The translations under genes were made by a program, and so were the position numbers. The notes beneath the pieces were generated by a model, which saw nothing but the letters and a program-made list of their open reading frames with translations, did no database searches and had not been told where the DNA came from. Of a stretch of DNA of 25,302 nt, positions 15,419 to 23,256 are shown in pieces. Origin of the DNA: DASXBA01 sp036406475 (GTDB lineage Bacteria > Actinomycetota > Thermoleophilia > Solirubrobacterales > Thermoleophilaceae); contig DASXBA010000164.1 of NCBI GenBank assembly GCA_036406475.1, forward strand, positions 1 through 25,302, read 5' to 3'. How positions within the stretch are numbered: position 1 is the first letter of the stretch; every line of letters begins with the position of its first letter.

Positions 15419-15817
15419 ATGGCCCGTCCCTACGACCTGATGGTGCTTCTCGACGCCGACGCTCCGGAGGAGCGCCGCAGCACCGCCATCGCCGAGATCG
15501 AGAAGATGCTCGGCGACGCCGGCGAGGTGCTCAGCACGCACGAATGGGGCGTTCGCCGCATGGCCTTCGAGATCGATCACCACTCCGAGGCCGAGTACCG
15601 GCTCTACCAGTTCTCGGGCGAGAACGACCTGCTCGAGCGGCTCCGGCACAGCCTCAAGATCATGGACGGCGTGCTCCGCTTCCGGATCATCCGGCTCAAG
15701 CCGGGCGCGCCACCCCCGCCTCCGCCGCGCGACGGCGCCGCGTCGCGCCAGCGCGAGGAGCGCGAGCCGGACGGCCGCGTGGCCGCCCGCGCGGCGGCCG
15801 ACGCCCCGCCGAGCTGA
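15419..15817 (+). CDS. rpsF: 30S ribosomal protein S6
   Basis: 132 residues. The S6 core (about 1-95) begins ARPYDLMVLLDADAP and contains the conserved WGVRRMAFEIDHHSEAEY and LRFRIIRLKPG. A C-terminal tail of about 37 residues is Pro-rich, then Arg/Ala/Glu-rich, and longer than in compact S6 proteins. S6 binds 16S rRNA with S18. The ATG at 15419 is preferred to an in-frame GTG at 15407 because homology begins there and the promoter box overlaps the GTG. First gene of the conserved rpsF-ssb-rpsR-rplI-dnaB cluster. Confidence 0.95.
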   Translation: MARPYDLMVLLDADAPEERRSTAIAEIEKMLGDAGEVLSTHEWGVRRMAFEIDHHSEAEYRLYQFSGENDLLERLRHSLKIMDGVLRFRIIRLKPGAPPPPPPRDGAASRQREEREPDGRVAARAAADAPPS

Positions 15818-15841
15818 CCGCAGGTCACCTTCTGTAACGCC

Positions 15842-15859
15842 TCCGCGAAAACTCGCGGA
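15842..15859. other. Hairpin in the rpsF-ssb intergenic region
   Basis: TCCGCGA, loop AAAC, TCGCGGA: a perfect 7-bp stem 24 bp after the rpsF stop. No U-run follows, so termination would need Rho or be partial. It may be an attenuating or mRNA-stabilising element. Confidence 0.45.
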
Positions 15860-15910
15860 CGTTGCTGCATCTTCTCGTCAGACGGCGCCCGCTGCGGCCG
15901 ACCGCGTATG

Positions 15911-15916
15911 TACCCT
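15911..15916 (+). promoter_or_regulatory. Candidate -10 box (TACCCT) for ssb
   Basis: TACCCT lies 49 nt before the ssb ATG in a 148-bp gap, long for this compact cluster. With the upstream hairpin it suggests ssb can be transcribed separately from rpsF. A small hairpin with arms CGGAC and GTCCG (15920-15941) would fall at the start of that transcript. Confidence 0.3.
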
Positions 15917-15965
15917 CGCCGGACAGCCCAAAAGCCGTCCGAAAGACGCTGAAGGAAGGACTTCC

Positions 15966-16421
15966 ATGGCAGCCAGCAACATCAACGTGGTCGTGATCAC
16001 CGGGAACCTGACCCGCGACCCCGAGCTCCGCAACACCTCTACCGGCACGCCCGTGTGCAGCATGCGCGTCGCCTGCAACACCCGCCGCAAGAACAACCAG
16101 ACCGGCGACTGGGAGGACAAGCCCAACTACTTCGACGTGACCGTCTGGGGTCAGCAGGGCGAGAACTGCGCCCAGTACCTCCAGAAGGGGCGTCCCGTGG
16201 CCGTCAACGGCCGCCTCGAGTGGCGCGAGTGGGAGGACCAGCAGGGGAACAAGCGCCAGTCGGTCGATATCATCGCCAACTCCGTTCAGTTCCTCGGTTC
16301 CCGGGACGGCGCGGAGAACGGTGGCCGGTTCACCCCGCAGAGCGATGTGCCCGCGGATACCGGCGACTTTCAGCAGGCGCCTGCCGGGGCCGGGACGTCG
16401 GATGACGACATCCCGTTCTAG
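15966..16421 (+). CDS. ssb: Single-stranded DNA-binding protein
   Basis: 151 residues. The OB-fold (about 1-112) starts with INVVVITGNLTRDPELR and contains FDVTVWGQQGENCAQYL and VNGRLEWREW. A Gly/Gln-rich linker leads to the acidic tip DDDIPF, the docking site for SSB partner proteins in replication and repair. The Shine-Dalgarno is strong (AAGGAAGGA, ending 5 nt before the ATG). It sits between rpsF and rpsR, the common bacterial arrangement. Confidence 0.97.
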   Translation: MAASNINVVVITGNLTRDPELRNTSTGTPVCSMRVACNTRRKNNQTGDWEDKPNYFDVTVWGQQGENCAQYLQKGRPVAVNGRLEWREWEDQQGNKRQSVDIIANSVQFLGSRDGAENGGRFTPQSDVPADTGDFQQAPAGAGTSDDDIPF

Positions 16422-16442
16422 ATCCGGAGGTCAGTAGGCGAA

Positions 16443-16727
16443 GTGGCAAAGCAGCGTGGTGGCACCACCCGCGACAACAGGCGGCGGAGGGACAGGAAGG
16501 GCGCGCCCGGAGGCGGGCGGCGCAAGCCCTGTCCGTATTGCCGCGACAAGGTCGAGGCCGTCGACTACAAGGACGTCGCGGGGCTCCGGCGCGCGGTGAG
16601 CGACAAGGGCAAGATCCGCTCCTCTCGCGTCACCGGCGCGTGCCGGCGCCATCAGGCGCAACTCGCGCGCGCGGTCAAGCGCGCCCGTGAGCTCGGCCTG
16701 CTTCCGTACGTGGGCGAGCGGGGGTAG
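16443..16727 (+). CDS. rpsR: 30S ribosomal protein S18 (zinc-ligand form)
   Basis: 94 residues with the S18 core KDVAGLRRAVSDKGKI and SSRVTGACRRHQAQL. It has CPYC (Cys30, Cys33) and CRRH (Cys67, His70), that is a full set of possible zinc ligands, as in the C+ form of S18. Organisms with a C+ form often keep a zinc-free paralog elsewhere that is induced by Zur under zinc starvation; whether one exists here is not visible. The GTG start at 16443 has GGAGGT 11 nt upstream. It is 21 bp after ssb and 7 bp before rplI. Confidence 0.95.
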   Translation: MAKQRGGTTRDNRRRRDRKGAPGGGRRKPCPYCRDKVEAVDYKDVAGLRRAVSDKGKIRSSRVTGACRRHQAQLARAVKRARELGLLPYVGERG

Positions 16728-16734
16728 TGGCCTG

Positions 16735-17187
16735 ATGGCGCAGGCGATCCTCCTTCAAGAGGTCGACACGCTCGGGGAGCGCGGCGAGGTCGTCGACGTC
16801 TCCCCCGGCTACCTGCGCAACTACCTGGTGCCTCGGAAGCTGGCCCAGCCGGCCACGCCTGCGTCGATCGCGGAGGCCCAGCGCCGCCTGGAGGCGGCGG
16901 AGCGGGCCGCGGTCGAGGCGGCCGAGCGTGCGGAGGAGACCGCCGCGCTGCTGCGCAAGACCGTCCTGACGATCGCCCATCAGGCGGGCGACGACGGCCG
17001 CCTGTTCGGGTCGGTCACGAGTCAGGAGATCGTGGATGCCGTCAAGCAGGCCCGTGGCCTGAAGCTCGACAAGCGGCGCGTCATGCTCGACGAGCCGCTC
17101 AAGACAACCGGCACCCACATGGTCACCGTCGAGGTGGCCGACGGCGTCACGGCCGACGTCAAGACCATCGTCACTCCGGAAGCGTGA
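16735..17187 (+). CDS. rplI: 50S ribosomal protein L9
   Basis: 150 residues. The N-terminal L9 domain reads AILLQEVDTLGERGEVVDV and PGYLRNYLVPRKLA, followed by the long Ala/Glu-rich connecting helix (about 45-80) and the C-terminal RNA-binding domain (RLFGSVTSQEI). Length is normal for the family. The ATG at 16735 is used; a longer in-frame start at 16687 would run into rpsR and add residues absent from L9. Confidence 0.95.
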   Translation: MAQAILLQEVDTLGERGEVVDVSPGYLRNYLVPRKLAQPATPASIAEAQRRLEAAERAAVEAAERAEETAALLRKTVLTIAHQAGDDGRLFGSVTSQEIVDAVKQARGLKLDKRRVMLDEPLKTTGTHMVTVEVADGVTADVKTIVTPEA

Positions 17188-17199
17188 CGCGGGTGCCCG

Positions 17200-18600
17200 G
17201 TGGCAGTAGCGGTACCGCCTGAGCCCACCGGCAGCGTCCCCCCGCAGAACAGCGAAGCGGAGACCTCCGTCCTGGGAGCGATCCTGCTCACCGAGCAGGC
17301 GCTCGACGGCGTGCTCCTCCAGGCGGGGCTGCGGCCCGAGGACTTCTACCGCCCGCGGCACCAGCTGATCTTCCAGGCGATGATCCGCCTCAAGGAGAAG
17401 GCGGAGCCCGAGGCCGTCGACGCGCTCACGGTGTCCGACGACCTGCGCCGGGCCGGCGAGCTGGCCGAGGCCGGCGGCGAGGAGTACATCCACTCGCTGC
17501 CCACGGTGGTGCCGGCGGTCGGCAACGTCCTGCACTACGCGCGGATCGTCAAGGACTACGCGATCCTGCGGCGCGTCCTCGGCACGAGCCGGGAGATCCA
17601 GGACGACGTAATGGCCCACCGCGGCGACCCGCGTGAGCTGATCGAGCGCTTCGAGTCGCGGCTCTTCCGCATCGGCCACGAGGACGGCCGTGGCGAGATG
17701 CGCAAGCTCGACGACCTCCTCCACGAGGAGATCGACAAGCTCGAGGAGCTGTCCAAGCGCGACGTCGGCCTGACCGGCACGCCCTCCGGGTTCACCGACC
17801 TCGACAACCTCACCGGCGGCTTCCAGCCCGGCAACCTCGTCGTGCTCGCGGCACGGCCGTCGATGGGCAAGTCCAGCCTCGCCACCAACATCGCCGAGAA
17901 CGCCGCGGTGGGCCACGGCCGGCCGGTGGCGCTGTTCTCGCTGGAGATGTCCGAAACCGAGCTGGCGCACCGCTTCATCGCGTCGCAGGCCAAGGTGTCG
18001 AGCGACGAGCTGCGCAAGGGCAAGGTCAAGGGCGACCGCTGGCCCAAGGTCCTGAAGGCGGTGGAGAAGCTGGCCAAGGCGCCGCTCTACGTGGACGACT
18101 CGAGCGACATCGGCATCCTCGAGATCCGCGCCAAGGCGCGCCGCCTGCACGCCCGGCAGGAGCTGGGCCTGATCATCGTCGACTACCTCCAGCTGCTCCG
18201 GCCCGAGGGCCGCGCCGACAGCAGCCGCGTGGAGCAGGTCGGCCAGATGAGCCGCGGGCTCAAGATCCTGGCGCGCGAGCTGGAGATCCCGGTGATCGCG
18301 GTCTCGCAGCTGTCACGAGCGGTCGAGTCGCGCAACCCGCCGATCCCGATGCTGTCGGACCTGAGGGAGAGCGGGCAGGTCGAGCAGGATGCGGACCTCG
18401 TGATGTTCGTCTACCGCGACGAGTACTACAACAAGGAGTCCGACCGGCTCGGCGAGGCCGACGTGATCGTCGCCAAGCACCGCAACGGCCCCATCGGCCA
18501 GCTCACGCTCACCTTCCTGCCGAAGTATCCGCGGTTCGCGAACCTCTACCGCGAGCGCACCGTCGAGATGGGCGCGCCCGAGCACAACGGGGGCGAGTGA
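17200..18600 (+). CDS. dnaB: Replicative DNA helicase
   Basis: 466 residues. The N-terminal domain (about 15-120) begins PPQNSEAETSVLGAILL. A linker leads to the RecA-type motor with Walker A ARPSMGKSS (218-226), ALFSLEMS, Walker B region LIIVDYLQLL, and the late motifs SDLRESGQVEQDADLV and KHRNGP. It unwinds DNA ahead of the replication fork as a ring hexamer. No intein interrupts it. The GTG start at 17200 lies 12 bp after rplI and has only a weak Shine-Dalgarno. The following gene overlaps it by four bases (GTGA) and may encode its loader. Confidence 0.97.
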   Translation: MAVAVPPEPTGSVPPQNSEAETSVLGAILLTEQALDGVLLQAGLRPEDFYRPRHQLIFQAMIRLKEKAEPEAVDALTVSDDLRRAGELAEAGGEEYIHSLPTVVPAVGNVLHYARIVKDYAILRRVLGTSREIQDDVMAHRGDPRELIERFESRLFRIGHEDGRGEMRKLDDLLHEEIDKLEELSKRDVGLTGTPSGFTDLDNLTGGFQPGNLVVLAARPSMGKSSLATNIAENAAVGHGRPVALFSLEMSETELAHRFIASQAKVSSDELRKGKVKGDRWPKVLKAVEKLAKAPLYVDDSSDIGILEIRAKARRLHARQELGLIIVDYLQLLRPEGRADSSRVEQVGQMSRGLKILARELEIPVIAVSQLSRAVESRNPPIPMLSDLRESGQVEQDADLVMFVYRDEYYNKESDRLGEADVIVAKHRNGPIGQLTLTFLPKYPRFANLYRERTVEMGAPEHNGGE

Positions 18601-19505
18601 CCTTGGCCCTGCGCCCGCTGCCGCAGCGAGCCGAGCGAGCGGAGACCCTCGAGGAGTGCCCGCTCGCGGTCTGCGACGGGAGCGGCTGGGTCCTCGACGA
18701 GCAGGACAACGCGCGCGAGTGCGAGTGCAGGCCGCGGCGGATCAGCCGCGCCGCGCACGCCCGGCTCGGCACCGGCATTCCCAAGCGCTTCCGCGGCGTG
18801 TCGCTCGAGCGCAAGCCGATCGTCGACCTCGAGCCGCTGATCCTGCGTCACATTCGCCGCTTCGTGGAGGACGTGAACGCCAACCTCGACGAAGGCCGCG
18901 GCCTCTGGTTCCACGGCGACGTGGGGACGGGCAAGACGTCGCTGGCGATGCTGGTGGCCCAGGCCGCCGACGCCGCCGGCCGCTCGGTGGCCGTCTACTC
19001 GGTCCCCCACCTGCTCGCGGAGATCAGGAGCACATACGACCGCGACTCGAGCGGCTACTCCTACCTCGACCTGTTCGACCGGCTCTGCACGGTCGACCTG
19101 CTCGTGCTCGACGACCTCGGCGCGGAGAAGACCACGGAGTGGGTCCTCGAGCAGCTCTACTCGATCGTCAACGAGCGCTGGCAGAGCTCCGGCTCGGTGC
19201 TGGTCACCACCAACGCGCCGGAGGCACGGCGGGGCACGGTCGCCGACGAGCTGCGCAAGGAGATCGCCGAGATTCGGCGGCTCCGCGAGAGCGGCTCGCG
19301 CGCCGAGTACCTGCGCGACGCGGCGCAGTCGCTCGAGCGGGCGGTCGCGCGGCTGTCCGAGGTCGAGCCGCTCGGCGAGTCCGATCCGCTGGTGCGGCTC
19401 CGGGGCCAGCTCGGCGCCCGAACGGTGTCGCGCCTGATCGAGATCTGCGACGACCCCATCCCGATCATGGGCCCCGATCTGCGCATGGCGGCCGGCGGCG
19501 CGTAG
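18597..19505 (+). CDS. DnaC/DnaI-like AAA+ ATPase, probable helicase loader
   Basis: 302 residues. The N-terminus has a cysteine cluster, Cys21, Cys26, then ECEC with Cys42 and Cys44, possibly a zinc ribbon as in DnaI loaders. The AAA+ core shows Walker A GDVGTGKTS (107-115), Walker B LLVLDDLG (168-175) and sensor 1 VTTN (203-206). The terminal RTVSRLIEICDDPIPIMGPDLR is the usual end of DnaC-type ATPases. Between them, about 212-267, is an extra charged, helix-prone segment. The GTG start overlaps the dnaB stop, so the two are translationally coupled, which supports a role in loading DnaB. A DnaA-recruited loader role is inferred, not shown. Confidence 0.82.
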   Translation: MTLALRPLPQRAERAETLEECPLAVCDGSGWVLDEQDNARECECRPRRISRAAHARLGTGIPKRFRGVSLERKPIVDLEPLILRHIRRFVEDVNANLDEGRGLWFHGDVGTGKTSLAMLVAQAADAAGRSVAVYSVPHLLAEIRSTYDRDSSGYSYLDLFDRLCTVDLLVLDDLGAEKTTEWVLEQLYSIVNERWQSSGSVLVTTNAPEARRGTVADELRKEIAEIRRLRESGSRAEYLRDAAQSLERAVARLSEVEPLGESDPLVRLRGQLGARTVSRLIEICDDPIPIMGPDLRMAAGGA

Positions 19506-19515
19506 GCCGCGGCCC

Positions 19516-19521
19516 TACACT
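19516..19521 (+). promoter_or_regulatory. Candidate -10 box (TACACT) for purA
   Basis: TACACT ends 9 nt before the purA ATG in a 25-bp gap. GAAGAG at 19523-19528 is a weak Shine-Dalgarno very close to the start. An independent, nearly leaderless purA transcript is plausible besides read-through from dnaB. Confidence 0.45.
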
Positions 19522-19530
19522 CGAAGAGAA

Positions 19531-20831
<1,301 letters not shown>

Positions 20832-20835
<4 letters not shown>

Positions 20836-21452
20836 GCGCTGACGACGTGCGACTTCACGATCAGGTCGTGAAGCGCGCGGTTCTCGTCCTCCCATAGCGG
20901 CCAGAACACGTCCGCCAGGGCGGGAAGGCCGAAGAAGGCGCTGCCGAGCCAACCGAACAGGAGCTGCTTGACGACGAACTCGCGGAGCAGGCCGGTGCCG
21001 AAGTCGAACGGCCGGCCGTTGTCGCGGACGACGCGGATGCCGACCCACTGCTTGCCCAGCGTCTGCCCGTTGCGCTCGCCCTCGCGGTTCATGAAATAGG
21101 CGCCGTAGAAGATGTACATCACGACGTAGGCGAGGCCGCCGAGGATCAGCAGCACGATGCCCGGGGCATTGACGTCTGCGATCAGGAGGATCACCCCGGG
21201 GGCGAACAGGGCGAGGCTGGCGACCAGCAGGACGAGACCGTCCAGGAGGGCGGCACCCACGCGTGAGCCCCAGGAGGCGAGCGGCGGCCCGGACCAAACG
21301 GGCTTCGGCGGAGCGACCGGGTACTGCCAGCCGCCCGGCGGCATCTGCCCGGGAGGCGGCTGCTGCACGCCGGGAGGCGGCTGCTGGGGCGCCGGCGGGT
21401 ACTGCGGGGGCTGGTACGGCGGCGGCTGCTGTTCCGGGGGTCCGGCTTCCAT
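20832..21452 (-). CDS. RDD-family membrane protein with Pro/Gln-rich N-terminus
   Basis: 206 residues. The first 55 are Pro/Gln/Gly-rich and probably cytoplasmic and disordered. Then come three membrane segments (about 67-92, 97-117 and 158-180). RDD signatures: SRVGAALLDGLVLL (Arg64, Asp71), GQTLGKQWVGIRVVRDNG and WEDENRALHDLIVKSHVV at the end. The ATG at 21452 has AGGAG 8 nt upstream. Function of the family is poorly known; some members act in ion transport. It is the last gene of a three-gene minus operon, 10 bp after the DUF2752 gene. Confidence 0.88.
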
Positions 21453-21462
21453 GGCGAGACTC

Positions 21463-21936
21463 CTAACTCCGTATGGCGTCGAGATTGAACATCGCCACCG
21501 TCCACGGCAGCGCGAGGAAGGCGAGCGTCGCTGCCCCGGCGAGCCAGGGCCGCGCGCCCATGAGATCGATCGTCCGCTGCAGCCGAGGTCCCTTGAGCGG
21601 CCGGCCGAGCACGGCCCGGGCGGAGAGAACGACCCCGTAGGCGAACAGGGCGAGCAGCGCGAACACCCAGAACCAGTTGTAGTCGAGGAAGCTCGCGTCG
21701 CCGCGGACGAAGTGGAACAGCGCCCGGCTTGTGCCGCAGCCCACGCAGGGCAGGCCCGTGTGGTCGAGCAGCAGGCAGCCACCGCCGAGCCCGAGCCCGT
21801 GGACCTCACCGCCGGCTGCCGGCTGCCAGAGAAAGCGGGCGATCAGGAACGGCGCCAGGCCGTGAAGAGCCAGCACGGGGCCGATGCCGCCCGCGAGCCG
21901 GCGCCGGCGGCGGAGCTCAGGTGACTGCCGCGGCAA
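21463..21936 (-). CDS. DUF2752-family membrane protein
   Basis: 157 residues from a TTG at 21936. A basic start, about three helices (about 18-38, 88-110, 130-150) and the family's signature before the second helix, LPCVGCGTSRALFHFVRGD, which matches the C-x-G-C-x-x-R-A pattern of DUF2752. The function of the family is unknown. The TTG start overlaps the preceding gene by 20 bp; a later GTG at 21876 is an alternative that would shorten the protein by 20 residues. It is between the DUF2510/DUF4190 and RDD genes, with which it probably forms an operon. Confidence 0.8.
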   Translation of the reverse strand: MPRQSPELRRRRRLAGGIGPVLALHGLAPFLIARFLWQPAAGGEVHGLGLGGGCLLLDHTGLPCVGCGTSRALFHFVRGDASFLDYNWFWVFALLALFAYGVVLSARAVLGRPLKGPRLQRTIDLMGARPWLAGAATLAFLALPWTVAMFNLDAIRS

Positions 21937-22504
21937 TCGCTATCCCGACGCCGATGACAGCGGCGATGATCCCGCAGATCATGCCGGCAGTGGGCAGGGC
22001 CTTGGCCACGCCGCGCTCCTCGGCCTGGCGCCTCCCCAGCACCGAGAGCACGATCCCGACGATGCCCAGCTCGAGGCCCGGGAAGAGCGAGCAGACGATG
22101 GTGAGCGAGAAGAGCAGGCCCACGACTCCGCAGACGAAGCCGGCGATCGCGATCCCCGGGAGCCCGGGCTTGGGCGCCACGGCCGGGGCGGGCTGGACGA
22201 AGCCGCCGGGCTGCTGCGGGAAGCCGGCCGGCTGGGCGACGGCCGGGGGCCGCGCGACGGCCGCGGCCTGGGGCTGAGCCGCGACGGGAGCCTGCGGCTG
22301 TGCGGCGGGAGCCTGCGGCTGGGCCGGAGCGGCCGGTTGCTGAGCGGGCGCCGCGGCGGGCTGGGCGGGCTGCGCCTGCTGAGCCGGCTGGGCCTGATCC
22401 TTCTTCACGTCGGTGTGCTCGGTCCACTTGGATCCGTCCCAGTAGCGCCGCTGACCCGGGGTATTCGGGTCCGGGTACCAACCCGCGGCAGCTTCATTCG
22501 CCAT
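21917..22504 (-). CDS. DUF2510 and DUF4190 domain membrane protein
   Basis: 195 residues. N-terminal DUF2510 (about 8-30): AGWYPDPNTPGQRRYWDGSKWT. A Pro/Ala/Gln linker (about 37-113) follows, then a DUF4190 hairpin membrane domain (about 116-193) with GIAIAGFVCGVVGLL and AGMICGIIAAVIGVGIAIA. The DUF2510 module is common at the N-terminus of actinobacterial membrane proteins and is presumed cytoplasmic. No enzymatic function can be given. The ATG at 22504 has AAAGGA about 10 nt upstream. First gene of the minus operon leading to DUF2752 and RDD. Confidence 0.88.
   Translation of the reverse strand: MANEAAAGWYPDPNTPGQRRYWDGSKWTEHTDVKKDQAQPAQQAQPAQPAAAPAQQPAAPAQPQAPAAQPQAPVAAQPQAAAVARPPAVAQPAGFPQQPGGFVQPAPAVAPKPGLPGIAIAGFVCGVVGLLFSLTIVCSLFPGLELGIVGIVLSVLGRRQAEERGVAKALPTAGMICGIIAAVIGVGIAIAAAVT
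22198..22396 (-). repeat. Pro/Ala/Gln low-complexity linker coding region
   Basis: Short imperfect repeats of Ala-Gln-Pro (AQPAQQAQPAQP, then AQPQAPAAQPQAP) separate the DUF2510 and DUF4190 parts. The DNA is a run of related GCC/CAG/CCG codons, prone to length change by slippage. Confidence 0.65.
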
Positions 22505-22528
22505 TTACTTCGTTCCTTTCGATCGCAA

Positions 22529-22558
22529 GGGGGAGCCCCCGCGGCGAGCCGCAGGGGG
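22529..22558. other. Two competing hairpins between the minus-strand operons
   Basis: On the plus strand: GGGGG, AG, CCCCC, GCGG, CGAG, CCGC, A, GGGGG. The central CCCCC can pair with either flanking G-run. The larger fold has a 9-bp GC stem with one bulged A and a CGAG loop (22536-22558). It lies between the stop at 22591 and the ATG at 22504, so in minus-strand RNA it could end the sugar operon or sit in the leader of the DUF2510 gene. No U-tract follows. Confidence 0.45.
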
Positions 22559-22590
22559 TCGAACCAAACTCGCACGGCTCCTGGGGGGTG

Positions 22591-23256
22591 TCAAGCAGAT
22601 CCGGCGGGAGCCGGCGGCGCCTCGAGCACCACCTGCTCGCCGCGCCTCAGAAAGCGCAATCCGAGGGCGAGCGAGGCCAGCACGGCGATCAGGGAGAGGG
22701 TGATCTGGACGCTGAGGAGGCCCTCCCGCGTCCAGTAGACGTCGTCGAGCTCGAGCAGCAGAGCGGACTCGTCGAGGGTCAGGCCCATCCCGATCCCGAA
22801 CGGCACCGCGAGCCTGGGCTCGAGCTCCTCGTTGCGCGTGACGATCGCCACGGCCCCGGCGGCGAAGCCCAGCACGATCCCGGGCACGAAGTGGTGGATA
22901 TGCCGGCGGCCGACCGTCAGGTTGCGGAAGGGCCCGACCGTCTTGCGCGTGCGGAGGAGGTAGGTCGTGCCGCGCGCCGCTAGGAAGGTGGCGGCGAACG
23001 AGCTGAGGAGGTTGAACAGCGCGTTCTCGCGGTCGGGGGTCTCGCGGTAGCCGGCGAGGGCGACCGCGGCCGTCTCGACCGCCGCGGCCTCCGCCGCGCT
23101 GAGCACGTCGTCGGTCTCCTGCGGCAGCGGCGCTGAGCCGCGGCGCCAGACCCGGCCGTACTCCGCAGCCACGAGGGCGCCGAGCGCGGTGGTCGCGAGC
23201 CCGCCGAGGAAGATCGTCCGGCGGTCGGCCTCGAGCCCGCGCCGTCGCCGCCTCAC
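22591..23256 (-). CDS. Conserved hypothetical multi-pass membrane protein
   Basis: 221 residues with a basic start, a helix at about 14-32 and three or four more helices. The most distinctive part is RRHIHHFVPGIVLGFAAG, rich in His, followed by GIGMGLTLDESALLLELDDVYW. Similar HIHHF...GLTLDE proteins exist as uncharacterised integral membrane proteins in Actinobacteria; this is from memory, and no function is known to me. The His and Asp/Glu residues next to helices could bind metal. The GTG start at 23256 overlaps the acetyltransferase stop (GTGA), so it is translated with the sugar genes, but its role there is unclear. Confidence 0.75.
   Translation of the reverse strand: MRRRRRGLEADRRTIFLGGLATTALGALVAAEYGRVWRRGSAPLPQETDDVLSAAEAAAVETAAVALAGYRETPDRENALFNLLSSFAATFLAARGTTYLLRTRKTVGPFRNLTVGRRHIHHFVPGIVLGFAAGAVAIVTRNEELEPRLAVPFGIGMGLTLDESALLLELDDVYWTREGLLSVQITLSLIAVLASLALGLRFLRRGEQVVLEAPPAPAGSA

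Noticed and set aside
15842..15859. Intrinsic terminator after rpsF
   Set aside because: The stem is good, but no U-run follows, so I record it only as a hairpin.
15920..15941. S6:S18 feedback RNA motif
   Set aside because: A small stem with CCG nearby is present, but it is after rpsF rather than before it and I cannot match the known bulge pattern.
17200..18600. Possible intein in dnaB
   Set aside because: Actinobacterial dnaB genes often carry one, but Walker A and later motifs are contiguous and the length (466) is that of a plain DnaB.
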